DNA of 64,000 bases from Chlamydoabsidia padenii (taxonomy: Eukaryota > Mucoromycota > Mucoromycetes > Mucorales > Cunninghamellaceae): positions 558,001 to 622,000 of the forward strand of contig JAIWND010000005.1 in the NCBI GenBank assembly GCA_025330725.1, written 5' to 3'. Both the position numbers and the translations under genes were made by a program. The notes under the pieces were generated by a model. It did no database searches. It was not told where the DNA came from and was given only the letters and a program-made list of their open reading frames with translations. Below, one piece after another: positions 27,398-37,868 of the stretch. The stretch's first letter is position 1, and each line of letters opens with the position of its first letter.

Positions 27398-28177
27398 TCA
27401 AGTATGCATCAGTTCTTGTTGGTCTTGGTGTATGGGGGGTCGATGTCGGGTACGTAAAATGGAGGCAAGATCATCTAAAACACGACCCTGTTTATCATCA
27501 TCAATGTGGCCACGACGTGATGTATCCTGATATGATCTTGGGTCACTGGTCACTACAGCTGGTCGATGTCGATTTCCATCCTTGTCCCAATAAGCAGGAA
27601 CTGGTATAGGTCGAAACACGGATGGTGACGGTGAAGGTGGTGGAAGAATAGGTTGTTGAGTAGCACTAGTCGTCATTCCAAGTTGAGTGGGTGAAGAAGA
27701 CGGTTCCGCGTTGGTGGTGGAATGGTGTTGTAGTAGTAATTGCTGATCTTTGCTGTTGCTGTTGTTAATTGACAGATCATCTTGGCGAAGGTGAGAAGAG
27801 GAAGAAGGGGAAGGAGATTGTGAATGTTGTAAAGTAGTGTTGGTTGTTGTTGCTGTTGTTGTAATGGCTGGTAGTGATGAAGATTCCAGTTCCCATAGTC
27901 GATATTTTAGTTGGTTGTTTTCGATTTCCAGTTGTTCCACCCGATCCTTGAGTAGTTCCATATCTTGTACTTTGCTTTCCAGTTCCTTGACATAAAGTTC
28001 TTTTCGTTGTCGAAAGGCCCTTTGTGCTGCACGATTCTGTTCAGCTCGTCGAGTGTCGATAACTGATTTCCGTCTACTATTGTTGCTGATGCTGCTACTT
28101 CGATGGCGACCATGAGTGGGCGAGTGATGTTCTTGGGTGTCTAATGGGGTATCACTTTCACTACTGACTGTCGACAT
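27398..28177 (-). CDS. bZIP transcription factor (Yap/Pap1-like basic region)
   Basis: Intronless, 259 aa from the ATG at 28177; an upstream GTG in frame is not used as a start. The basic region RRAEQNRAAQRAFRQRKELYVKELE (about 43-67) has the NxxAQxAFR signature of the fungal Yap/AP-1-like class. A leucine zipper of about four heptads follows (VEQLEIENNQLKYRLWELE). The remainder is Ser/Thr/Gln/Pro-rich, ending with an Asp-rich segment and RVLDDLASILRTRH. No cysteine-rich domain of the Yap1 redox type is present, so oxidative-stress sensing should not be assumed. It probably binds TTAC/TGAC-type sites as a dimer in the nucleus. Confidence 0.88.
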   Translation of the reverse strand: MSTVSSESDTPLDTQEHHSPTHGRHRSSSISNNSRRKSVIDTRRAEQNRAAQRAFRQRKELYVKELESKVQDMELLKDRVEQLEIENNQLKYRLWELESSSLPAITTTATTTNTTLQHSQSPSPSSSSHLRQDDLSINNSNSKDQQLLLQHHSTTNAEPSSSPTQLGMTTSATQQPILPPPSPSPSVFRPIPVPAYWDKDGNRHRPAVVTSDPRSYQDTSRRGHIDDDKQGRVLDDLASILRTRHRPPIHQDQQELMHT

Positions 28178-28630
28178 GATCACTATATAAGATGTTAAAA
28201 TGTATAAGTATCAATGATATAAGAAGGGAAGGAATAGAGGTGAAGATAAAAAGAGAAAAGAGAGAAAAGAGAAATCCATAAAATAAAATAAAAATGAATC
28301 AAGGAGAAAATTATGAGCCTTGTCCTAATTAGGCTTATTAAGCAGAGCCCGACCGTCATTGATAAATTGCAAAGCAGTAATAATATGTAATTGAATGCTC
28401 ATTTACAATACCGTAAAAAGACTGATATCCCTTATCGTATCACTTTTTTCTTTTTATTCCTTGCTGATCATGGTTACAAACTGGATGGCCTCACGTGAAT
28501 TATATGGCATCATTCCTTTGTGTGGTCGAAAAGAACCGCCACTCCAATTTTTAAAATTCCGCGCTTGGCGGGTCAGTCCAACTATCGTTCGTTTTTTTTT
28601 CTTCTCTTTTTAACAATATATCCTATAATC
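28178..28630. other. divergent promoter, bZIP and PPR-like genes
   Basis: About 450 bp. The PPR side carries TTTTTAAAATTCCGCGCTTGGCGGG (28546-28570 region), two halves of the recurrent motif back to back 60-85 bp before the ATG. The bZIP side is A/G-rich (28225-28300). No other gene is seen. Confidence 0.55.
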
Positions 28631-30007
28631 ATGACACAACGCCTAATTCACATATCGACACGAACACACTTATTTCCACCCACCCTATTGAAAACAACAC
28701 TAAATCCACGTCATCAGTCATTGGCTTGGTTTGGCTCTTCTAGCACACAATGGTTTCGACGCTTCCTCAGTCCAAAGGAAGAAAAGGAACTCTATTTGGG
28801 CATCACCGCACTATTTCGTAAAAAACTCAAGGCCAAATCTTCACCCAGCAACGACTCGTACCGCAGCATCATTGACCAGGTCATTCTGGGAACTCAATCA
28901 ACAACAAAAGGAATCCACTCACTTGATCAGCAACAGCAAACCACTAGTCCAATTACTCTCCAACAATTAAATCAACTCAAACACGACATTGATGCGGCAG
29001 GCAAAGCGAAAGACTTGGCACAATTAGATCAACTATGGACTCGGCTACGACAGGCGGGACATCAAATACCTACCACCATGTACAACCGATTGATTCGCGG
29101 CTTTTTGGCGTGTCCGACAACCCAAGGTTTGGAAATGGCAAAGAAAGTGGTGGGCAGCATGGAAAAGGAACAAGACAGATTACCCACGACACGTACTTGC
29201 ACCTATATGATTCAAGCCTATCTGAAACGACGACATTTAAACTTGGACGATGCATGGCCGTATGTGGCAATGTTACAACACTACTCACTGGATAAACTAC
29301 GAACACCTTTTGACTGCAGTGTCATGTTACGATACTATGTGGAACGCGGTAACAATGCTCACGCCATTGATTTTTTGTGGAAGGATATGATGCGACATCG
29401 GGATGTGATTCAACCTGGTCCTGCTCTATATACCCAGTATATCGAATGGTTATTATCAAGTCATGGTTCCCATGATCTATTGGTTGATGCTACACGATGC
29501 CTGCTTCAACAATTCACCAACAACAGTTCAATCACACCAACTACTACTACTACAACAACAACAAATCAAGTTACTTGGACTGATCATCAAATATCAACAT
29601 GGCTTCAAGTAGTCCGACTCTTGGCTGCTTCAGATAACTGTGTGGATGCGGAGAAATTGATGTTGTACCTTGTTCAGGTCTCCCATAAACTCAATCAACA
29701 GGATATTATCACAACAACACCAACACCAACAACGCCACAAAAACAAACAACAACACGACAAGGCATCCAGGCTATACAGGAAATAATCACTACTTATCTG
29801 AACCAAGCACAAGATCTCAAGGTTTTGGCATTTTATTATCGACTCCGGCAATCGGGGGTGAAAGAAGATGCTTTTGGTAACGATTTGACTCGGGCCATTG
29901 GAAATGTCATTGGTCGGGTGGAAAAACGACAAGAAACGGATATCAATGAAGCAAAAGCCATTGCTGATGAATTTGGTTTGATTGCACAGGGGACGACTCG
30001 ATCATAA
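28631..30007 (+). CDS. PPR-like helical repeat protein, probably mitochondrial
   Basis: A single exon, 458 aa from the ATG at 28631. The frame is open to 28520, but that segment overlaps the promoter motif and is Phe/Leu-rich, so the internal Met followed by TQRLIHISTRTHLF is preferred. The first 45 residues are basic and Ser/Thr-rich, like a presequence. Residues about 125-330 contain degenerate 35-residue helix pairs (TTMYNRLIRGFLACP..GLEMAKKVVGSME, TCTYMIQAYLKRRHLNLDDAWPYVAML, and so on) in the style of pentatricopeptide proteins. Poly-Thr stretches interrupt the C-terminal half. An organelle RNA-processing or translation role is likely by class, but no ortholog is recognised. Confidence 0.8.
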   Translation: MTQRLIHISTRTHLFPPTLLKTTLNPRHQSLAWFGSSSTQWFRRFLSPKEEKELYLGITALFRKKLKAKSSPSNDSYRSIIDQVILGTQSTTKGIHSLDQQQQTTSPITLQQLNQLKHDIDAAGKAKDLAQLDQLWTRLRQAGHQIPTTMYNRLIRGFLACPTTQGLEMAKKVVGSMEKEQDRLPTTRTCTYMIQAYLKRRHLNLDDAWPYVAMLQHYSLDKLRTPFDCSVMLRYYVERGNNAHAIDFLWKDMMRHRDVIQPGPALYTQYIEWLLSSHGSHDLLVDATRCLLQQFTNNSSITPTTTTTTTTNQVTWTDHQISTWLQVVRLLAASDNCVDAEKLMLYLVQVSHKLNQQDIITTTPTPTTPQKQTTTRQGIQAIQEIITTYLNQAQDLKVLAFYYRLRQSGVKEDAFGNDLTRAIGNVIGRVEKRQETDINEAKAIADEFGLIAQGTTRS

Positions 30008-30869
30008 AAATATTAAATATTGAATATACATTTGTTTATTATTACTGATTACCTAAAAACTAGGATAGTAGGATCTTGATGATAATGATGATAATAAAAC
30101 TAAATAAAAGAATTAATATAAACTTATTGTCCATTATATTAAATGTATCTGGTTTGTCAAGCAGTGGTGCTTTATTATAGGAGGGGAACTTTTGTCAGAT
30201 TGCCGCGGGATTTGAAATTGAAGTTTAGGGAATTGAAGGAAATTTCCAGTTGAACATCGTATTGACATGACTGGCACAAGGACCTAAAATATAGAATGAG
30301 CGGTTTAGAAGAAGCATGGTTACTTTCAACATTGACACTGGTTGTCGATTGAGTGAAGAAGCATCGGGACCGGGATTTGAATTTCCCATGATTCTTGCTG
30401 TGTGGAATCATAGACCCACCTTTCTGCTTCACCGAATTGGCCTACGCTCAGCATGTCCCCTTCTGCCCAAAATCGGGATTTAAAATTCAAAATCAGATTC
30501 TGCATGAATTTCTTGATTAGACGATCCCCATTTTACGGCCAGAACTAGTCTACACGACCCGTAATTTACGATTGAAAAAAAAAAATACAAAGTCTTTTCA
30601 ACCCGAATTGGCCTGATTTCTACGCCCAACTCTTTCCCCCCCCTAGCTAACCGGAAGTATGAATAGATATCGCTGAGGTACATATACAGAATAGAATAAA
30701 AGAGATCAAACTATCACCATAAGGTAAAATGAAGATTATTGTGTTTTTAATTGAGAAGATTGTAGTAATACATAAAGATATATAAAAATGACAATTTCAA
30801 TGAGAATAAGATAAACTGTAAATGATATAATATAAACTAGACTAATCGAAAGATATAATGTAAGCCAAA
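30008..30869. other. convergent spacer with three promoter-motif copies
   Basis: About 860 bp between the PPR and BUD6 stops. It contains GCGGGATTTGAAATT (30205-30219), CCGGGATTTGAATTT (30370-30384) and CGGGATTTAAAATTC (30474-30488), all on the plus strand. ORFs around them (30175-30432 and 30480-30683, minus) have no recognisable features. An unannotated noncoding transcript or degenerate gene is possible. Confidence 0.5.
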
Positions 30870-33800
30870 TTAATCGGATTTACCACCTTCGTCATCGGGA
30901 ATTGGGGAAGCATCGTTGTCGGTCTCCAGAGCAGTTTGTTCACCATCAACTTGAGTTTCATCGACTTGATCACCAGATTGTTGTTGTTTTTGTTGCTGTT
31001 GTTGTTGTTGTTTTTCCTTGAAGAGTTGTTGCAACATTTCCTTATCCTTTTCCATCCGCAAACGATCAATTTCCATAGCACCTCCGGTTTTCTTGAGTTT
31101 CTTGTTATCAACAAACGTTGACAATTCCTTTTCAAAGTCATCGGTTCGGTTTGCCAATTCCCGTTGTCGCATCTTGTCCGCCATGTCGAGAGCCTTGAGA
31201 CGTCGACTATGATCCACATCAATAGTCGCCACTTGTTTGAGCACGCTGGTCATACCTTCAAATCCATCTTCGGGAGGAGCCACACGGAATTCACGGACTT
31301 GGTGTCGAGCCTTTTCCTGGAATATACAAATCTTCTCGAGGTTTTCAAAGACTTCTTGTAGTGCCTCCAGATCGTCTTTCATGTCCAACAGTAGTCCTTC
31401 TTGTTCCTTGAGTGTTTGTTGTTCCTTCACGATCGTCTGTAGTTCTTGTTCCCATGTCTTTTTCCAGATCGGCTTGACCCTGGTGATGTAGTTGCCGAAT
31501 TCGTCGATTTCCTCCGCCAGTGCCTTGCGTTCTTCACGACAGTGGTCCATTTGTGCTTCCGAAGGTCGACATTTCCTTTGTGTGACATCCAGCTTCAAGT
31601 GGTCGATTGCATCTTGGAGGTCTTCTAGTCGGGTGGTGATCTTGTCGGACGATGTCAAGAGTTCTTCCTTGCCTTGTTCGATATAGTGTCGGGCTTGAGA
31701 TGGGTTGGACTTGAGTGTTGTCAGTGGATCATTTTCGGCGTTAGTCTTTTCCACAGTTTCTAAAAGTTTCTTGTTCCGTTCTTCCAACGCTTCCACCACC
31801 TTGACATGTTCTTCTTGTTGTTCCGTCTGAGCTTGGCGTAAAATCATCACCTGTCGTTGCAATTTTTCGATTTCATCCCGCTGTTGTTGTTGTAGCTTGG
31901 TGTCCTGCACTGGGGTGTCTTCTGTGGCTGCTGGAGGAAGTGGGGGTGGGGGTGGAATATTCTGTTCATCATCATTAGTGGTGGGAGTAGTGTCAACTGT
32001 AGGAGAGGTTGGCGTGTCATTGGTCATATCCGTTTCTTTTGTTGGTGTAGATGCCAAGGTCTCCCGCACCACTTGTTTGACAAGAGCTTCAGTATCGCGA
32101 TCATTGATTTTGTGTTCCAATCGTTCCATTTGTTCGAGCATGGTGCGTCTTGTTTCAGTCCATTCTTTTATCACCGACTCCATCCAGTCCTTTGACTTGT
32201 CTTCTTTTTGATCTACAAAAGAAAAAACAAATCCATTAGTATATAAAATCAAATCAACCATCCATTCTATCTTTTTCTTTTTCTTTTTCTTACCATGAAG
32301 TGTCAGGGACAAGATGGACTTATCGGTCACATCAGCCATATCTTGCAATTCGTAATAGACACCAGGAAGAGAAGGATCACGAATATAGATACTAGGGAAA
32401 TCTTGTTGCCCAGCATTATATCCAAAACGTTCGATAAAGAGCATGCTTAGAGCCGGTAAAGTGATTTCGCCAGAGTAAGACACCTTTTTCGTTTGCTGAT
32501 CCATTTGAAGATAGAGTGTAAGAGAAGATGGTGTTTTTTCTGGTGTTGTTCTTGTTTCAGGTGAAGAAGAAGAGTCGTTGAGTATAGTACCATTGTCAAC
32601 AGTTTTGCTTGAAGAAGAAGGCGAAGATGTGACAGGACCACCAAAGTTGTTGTTGATTTCTTCCACACGATCCAAAGAAGGCACAGGAGGAGCATCCGTC
32701 AAGAAGCGTTTGGAGGCATAATCTGCACTTGTATTACCTCGGTACATCGATGCCCTTCTAACCGAAGATCGTCGAGCTAGATTTTCTTGTCGTTTCAAAG
32801 CAGCAAGTGCACTGGCAGTATGAGGATCGCTTTCATCAAAGTCATTATTGTTCTTTGTAGGTTGAAGATATCTTGATGGTGATGGTGCTGCAACAGGTGG
32901 TGGTGGTGGTGGAGGAGGTGGCGGAGGAGGAGGTGGCGGAGCTCCTGCTACATTTTGTTGTAAAGTACGTGAGGCTGATCGAGATGGGATAGGTTGTTGG
33001 ACAGGTGATGATGATGATGCTGTGCCATTGGATGATTTTCGATACAGTGGCTGTTGAGATGGTAGTGGTGGTGGTGATGAAGGTGTTGGTGCTTGATTAT
33101 AATATTTTCTAGAATCTGCAGAAGCATTAGGTCTTGGCATTCCACCGGTGTAAGGATCATAATCAGATTGAGTCAAGCGTTCAGACCCAGTGTTCATCGA
33201 TATCATTTGAGGAGAAGTACGATCTCGTGACAAATAATACCCTCGACCAGATTTGTTGCTACCAGTACTGTCCGAATAAGACAAATGAGTGCTGTTACTT
33301 CGTTGCCAGTGTTCTTGAGAGCGATAAGAATCACGTTGAGAGAGTGCAGTGCCGGATTGATATTGATATTGTTGCTGTTGTTGTTGTTGAGGAGGAGAGG
33401 ATGGTACTGTTGATGACATTTGTATATCCAGTTCCCGAACTTGTTGTTGTTTCCCCTTCAACCCATGAAGCAAATGGACAATAACATCACGAATGCCAGG
33501 AAGATATTGGTCCAGAGCAGCTGCTGAAGGTTCTTGTTCCATACATTCCACAATAGATTGACGAAGTTGATGAGGAATCCAAGCTAAATCACTATTAAGT
33601 TACAGTTATTATATGAGTATATTCAAATAGAGGCTTGGGGTATATCTTTTATTTACCTTGTTTTCACTTGTGCATCTTCAAACGATTGTGATACCTTGTA
33701 GAATTGTCTTTCCAGAGTTCCATGAAGTTCAAAGATTTCAGCCGAGGACTTTCGTAGTTGGGACCAAAGGTTGAGAGCTTCCAGTAAAGACTTTGTTGTT

Positions 33801-34005
33801 CGCAAAAGCTTTGTTACTGCTTGTTCGATATCAGCAGGCTAAAAAGATGGTCAGTGAGTTAGTACTTATTTAACATAAAACATCCATTTTCCCCCTCCCC
33901 CTTCCACCAAATTATTACGTCTCTGTAAGAGTTTTGACTATCTAGTCTTCTTGTTGGCACAGGTGTATACCCAGAAGATGAGCTATCCCGAGATCCGTAG
34001 TCCAT
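30870..34005 (-). CDS. BUD6: Bud6/Aip3-like actin-nucleation cofactor
   Basis: Four exons (33919-34005, 33657-33838, 32294-33591, 30870-32212) give 969 aa. Residues 30-150 contain the conserved AIP3 N-region: PADIEQAVTKLLRTTKSLLEAL, then SDLAWIPHQLRQ and a YLPGIRDVIVHLLHGLKGKQQQV stretch. The middle is low-complexity with an uninterrupted run of about 16 prolines (near 307-325) and a second IPPPPPLPP run. The C-terminal half is the long helical AIP3/Bud6 core (about 400-930) with coiled-coil character, ending in Gln- and acid-rich tails. Bud6 binds actin monomers and formins to promote filament nucleation at growth tips. Intron 3 (32213-32293) is 81 nt and free of stops, so its retention would not break the frame. 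A CGGGATTTGAAAG element lies about 105 bp upstream. Confidence 0.93.
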
Positions 34006-34249
34006 CGAGCAAGGTATTAAAAATAAAATAAGTAAGGAGGAGAAGGGTGAAATGAGATTTGCTAATCCTGGTTTTATCTTTTTTTTTTTTTATTTTGCAG
34101 CCCCGTACTTTCAAATCCCGATTTCGATGAGCTCCCAAAAACAAAAAAACAAAAAAACGGTCCTTCCCTAATATTTATTTGAGCCCACTGCCACCTATTT
34201 CATTTTTTCGCTCTTCTTTTGATCAGTACACTACACAAATACATAAAAG
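34006..34249. promoter_or_regulatory. shared 244-bp promoter of BUD6 and SMD1
   Basis: The two genes diverge from this interval. At 34108-34120 the minus strand reads CGGGATTTGAAAG, about 105 bp before the BUD6 ATG and 130 bp before the SMD1 ATG. T- and A-rich tracts flank it. No canonical TATA box is obvious for either gene. Confidence 0.6.
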
Positions 34250-34835
34250 ATGAAGTTGGTTAGGTAAAGGCTAATTAATGATTGATACTAACGATATTGT
34301 GACAAGGATTTGTTAAACTAACCACTTTTACAATTGTTAACTTGTAGATTTTTGATGAAACTGAATAACGAATCGGTGTCTGTGGAATTGAAGAATGGCA
34401 CGGTTGTGCATGGAACCATCACAGGCAAGTAATAAACCTAGACAACAAAAAGGAATAGACATGTTAATCGAACGCTTACTTTTATATAGGTGTTGATATG
34501 AGCATGAATACACATTTAAAAACCGTCAAGATGACTGTCAAGAACCGCGATCCTATCAGTTTGGACACCCTCAGCATTCGCGGCAACAACATTCGATGTG
34601 TAATCTTACCCGACAGTTTACCATTGGACACCTTATTAATCGACGATACACCTAAAGCCAAGAACAACAAGAAGAAAGAAGGTAAATTATACAAGGATAA
34701 AGGTCATGACGTTATGGATTGAATGACTGACTTTATCTTTTTTTTTTTTTTTTTCATGTAGATGCTTCTGCTGGACGTGGACGTGGTCGTGGGGTTGTAC
34801 GGGGGCGTGGCCGTGGTGGACGAGGACGACGTTAG
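34250..34835 (+). CDS. SMD1: small nuclear ribonucleoprotein Sm D1
   Basis: Four exons (34250-34263, 34348-34424, 34490-34681, 34762-34835) give 118 aa, the normal SmD1 length. The Sm1 motif ([26 protein letters not shown]) and Sm2 motif ([15 protein letters not shown]) are intact. The C-terminus is a run of Arg-Gly dipeptides (GRGRGRG...RGGRGRR), the site of symmetric arginine methylation in this family. SmD1 is part of the heptameric ring on U1, U2, U4 and U5 snRNAs. The first coding exon is 14 nt. Intron 2 starts with GC (ACAG|GCAAGT); the invariant T-G-V-D peptide across the junction makes this certain, since the nearby GT leads to a stop. Confidence 0.97.
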
Positions 34836-35449
34836 AATAGTATATACATATAATTTTAGGTCTCTCTCTGTCTCTCTTATGTCATCACTGGCTTCAAGGT
34901 GACTTGACTCGATAAAATAAAATAAAAACTCGTTGACACATGATCTTATTGGAACAAGAAAATAAAAATGTGGGGCTGCATGATGTAGGACGGTCTATAT
35001 AGGAACAAATGGGTGGATGGATACTTGGAAAGGCAACCATCCAAATGATACTGGGATAGGAGTCAAGTGGTGGGAAATTAAAGTTCAATTGAACCCTGAA
35101 AACAAATGCATTGTGTATACGATGTACCCTAAAAGACAAAAATAGGAAGGATATTAACAGGTTTTTATTATTATTAAGGGTATGATAAAGTAATAGTAAT
35201 GCTAGTAATGGTAATAATAAAAATAAAAAAAAGGTCAAGTCATTCTTTTAGAATCAAAGACATAAAAAAAAAAGGGACATTAAAACTAAACTAAGGAGTG
35301 TGATGATGGAGGGAATGTAGGGTCAACCAATAATTGGATTAGATATCAATAGATAAAAAGCCTATATGTGATAATATGTAAAATGATGACTATAAAACCG
35401 ATTAAAACTAGTATATACAAAAGAGGTAAGGGCGGGGGGGGGAAATCCT
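34836..35449. other. convergent 3' spacer, SMD1 and zinc-finger gene
   Basis: About 610 bp. AAATAAAATAAAAA at 34915-34927 fits the SMD1 3' end, and TTTATT signals near 35160-35170 fit the minus-strand gene. AT-rich ORFs on the minus strand are not supported. Confidence 0.55.
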
Positions 35450-37094
35450 TCAAACTCGAGCCTGCGGAGTTGTGCGTGGATTTGTGAATGACATGGCATG
35501 TGAAGAAGGAGAAGATGCTCCTGTCGTTGATGATGGTACTGATGATGTCGAATAATAATGATAAGAATTGGATGAGGAGTGTTGTTGTTGAGCAAGACCA
35601 TGTTTCTTTGATGTATGACCCTGTACTCGTTCATGTCGTCGCAAAGCATCCATCCTGGTGAATTTCTTGCCGCATTGATCACAGTAGCAAAAAGGTCGAT
35701 TCTTCAAATGAATGGCTTGATGGCGAGATAGATCATACGACCGTCGGAAGGTCTGTCCACAGATACGACCCGAAGAAGGATCCACCACTTGTTCGCATAA
35801 AAACTGGCCTGCCTGTTTTTGCTGCGGTGTCGACTGGTATTGATGATATCGTTGTTGTTCATGAAGATAGTTGCGTTGTTCCATGCAAGGGGTAGGAGGT
35901 GATGATAATCCAGCTGACAGTGATGCTTTGGTTGTAGTTCTTTGTGGTGACAAGATGGGGTGAGTGATGTCTTTTGGGTACATTTGATGTTGTTCCTGAA
36001 TCGATGGTTGTTGTGATTGCTTCCGTTGTTGCTGTAGAGGTGCTAGTTGTGAATGAAACAAAGGATCGCTGTCCAAAGAAGGTGATGAAGAAGTAATGGA
36101 TGATAATGCAGGTAGCTTGATGATGAGTGGTGAATGAGCTGTTGCCTGAGTTGAGTAGGATGAGGGTGAAGAAGGTGCTGTGGAAGGTCGACGCATTTCC
36201 AATGGATGGACACTATAACCAGATGCAGATGATGATGTGGATGATAGTCGTTGGTGATGTAATCCAGGCGAAGTACCATATTGTGCTGGTGGAGACAAGT
36301 GACAATGCGTCTTGGGAGTGGTCGCAGAAGGAGATGGTGTCAATTGATCGGCAGACATCACTCTTTGTTTCTTTTTCACAGGTTCATCCATTGATATACC
36401 AGAATCTTTTCTTGTTGAAGATCCATCGTCTTTTGTTGTTGTCGATGTATTGTTTGGTTGATGAAGATGTGCTGATCGCTTGCCAAAAGTGAGAGAAGGA
36501 AGACCATGATGATTGTATCGTAATGATTTGTTGTTGTTGTTGTTATTGTTGTTATAAGTGTCTTGATTAACGGTCCATCTGAGAACAGTCGGCCTGATGA
36601 CCGGAACTACATCTAAACAATACAAGATACTGTTAAAAAGGGAGGGATCATATTGTTTTTCTTTTTTTTTTTTTTCTTTTGCTGGTCTACTTACTCGGAT
36701 GATCCGATTTGGGATGAAGAATCAGTTCTGGACGACTATTCTGTTCAATACATTGGAGAGCTTGATGTAAAGTATGATTGTCGTGTATTGTGTATTCATT
36801 TGCCATGATAAGATTGTAGGATGATAATGGTATACCCTAAATAGTAGTTGATTTTTAAAAAAGTTGGTCAAATTACAAACTAGTTTTTAGTCTTCTTTTT
36901 CATTTTACTTACCTTGAAGGCAAAATGTATATGTTTGACGAGTTCGTCAAAAGAGAGAGGGTTTTGTCGATAATAGGGTATCGAATGTACTTGTTGATTC
37001 AACCGGACGCTAAAACATTATATAAAAAAGGTTAGCCAATCAAATTATAATGATTGTTGAGTAAAGTGCCTTACCGTATAGTGGATGGTAACAT
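35450..37094 (-). CDS. C2H2 zinc-finger protein with PB1-like N-terminus
   Basis: Four exons (37075-37094, 36913-37009, 36695-36836, 35450-36612) give 473 aa. Residues 5-80 (IRVRLNQQVHSIPYY, LSFDELVKHIHFAFKGI, YTIHDNHTLHQALQ) have the strand-strand-helix-strand spacing of a PB1/ubiquitin-like module; this is inferred from pattern only. A long Ser/Pro/Gln-rich middle follows. Two C2H2 fingers lie near 357-425. The first has an enlarged CysX10-12Cys loop (C-EQVVDPSSGRI-C-GQTFRRSYDLSRHQAIH), and the second is standard (CDQCGKKFTRMDALRRHERVQGH). It is probably a nuclear regulator; no named ortholog is recognised. A GGCGGGATTTTAAAAT element lies 143 bp upstream, in inverted orientation. Confidence 0.82.
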
Positions 37095-37834
37095 TGAAAG
37101 TGTAAGGTGGTGAATGTATATTGGGTAAGAGTTTATAAGAAGAGGAAAAAACAAAAAACAAAACAAAAAAAAAAAAAAAAAAGAATGTAAGGGGAGTTAA
37201 AATGGAGATGAGAAACGGAAAGAGAGACGAACAAATGGCGGGATTTTAAAATCTGAAAAATCGCAGGATTTATGGAAAAAAAAAAAAAAGGGGTGGCGAT
37301 TGAGGCGGATCCCAATGGGTTAAACAGTCCAGCTCGAAAGTAAATCCAGATAAAGAAGAAAAAGAAAAAGAATAAGTAAGGATGGCTAATGAACTAGTAA
37401 CATGTGGCGAAATTATTATATAGGTCGTCATTTGAACGTGGACTCTCCCCAATTTCTTTTTAAGAGAAAGAGGAAAAAAAAAAGACCTCGCCTTCACCCC
37501 TGAAAGTCATTGTGGGTTGCTGTGTTTGACATCTTGCCACATTCTAACGATGATGATTCAGCTCATCTTTTCTCTTTTGTCTGATTCTTTTTCTTCCCAT
37601 TCTCGCTCCCTAGTTCCTTCGATCATCATCATATGATCTACCCTGACATGTTTTGATTCGCTTGAACAATCACATTTTACAGCCACTTTCATTTCAATCT
37701 CCTCCACCAAATATAAATTTCATTTCTTAAGGGTCAAGAGGCAGGTTCAATTGAAACGCTTAGATTGAAATTTAGCATCTGGTAACATAATCTAAATAAG
37801 GAAAAGGAGAGAGTGACCCATCTTTTGCCCTTCA

Positions 37835-37868
<34 letters not shown>

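Noticed and set aside
31897..32211. plus-strand ORFs over BUD6
   Set aside because: Antisense shadows of a long coding exon; serine/cysteine-rich composition is an artefact.
36127..36492. 121-codon plus-strand ORF
   Set aside because: Antisense to the zinc-finger gene exon 4; no independent signals.
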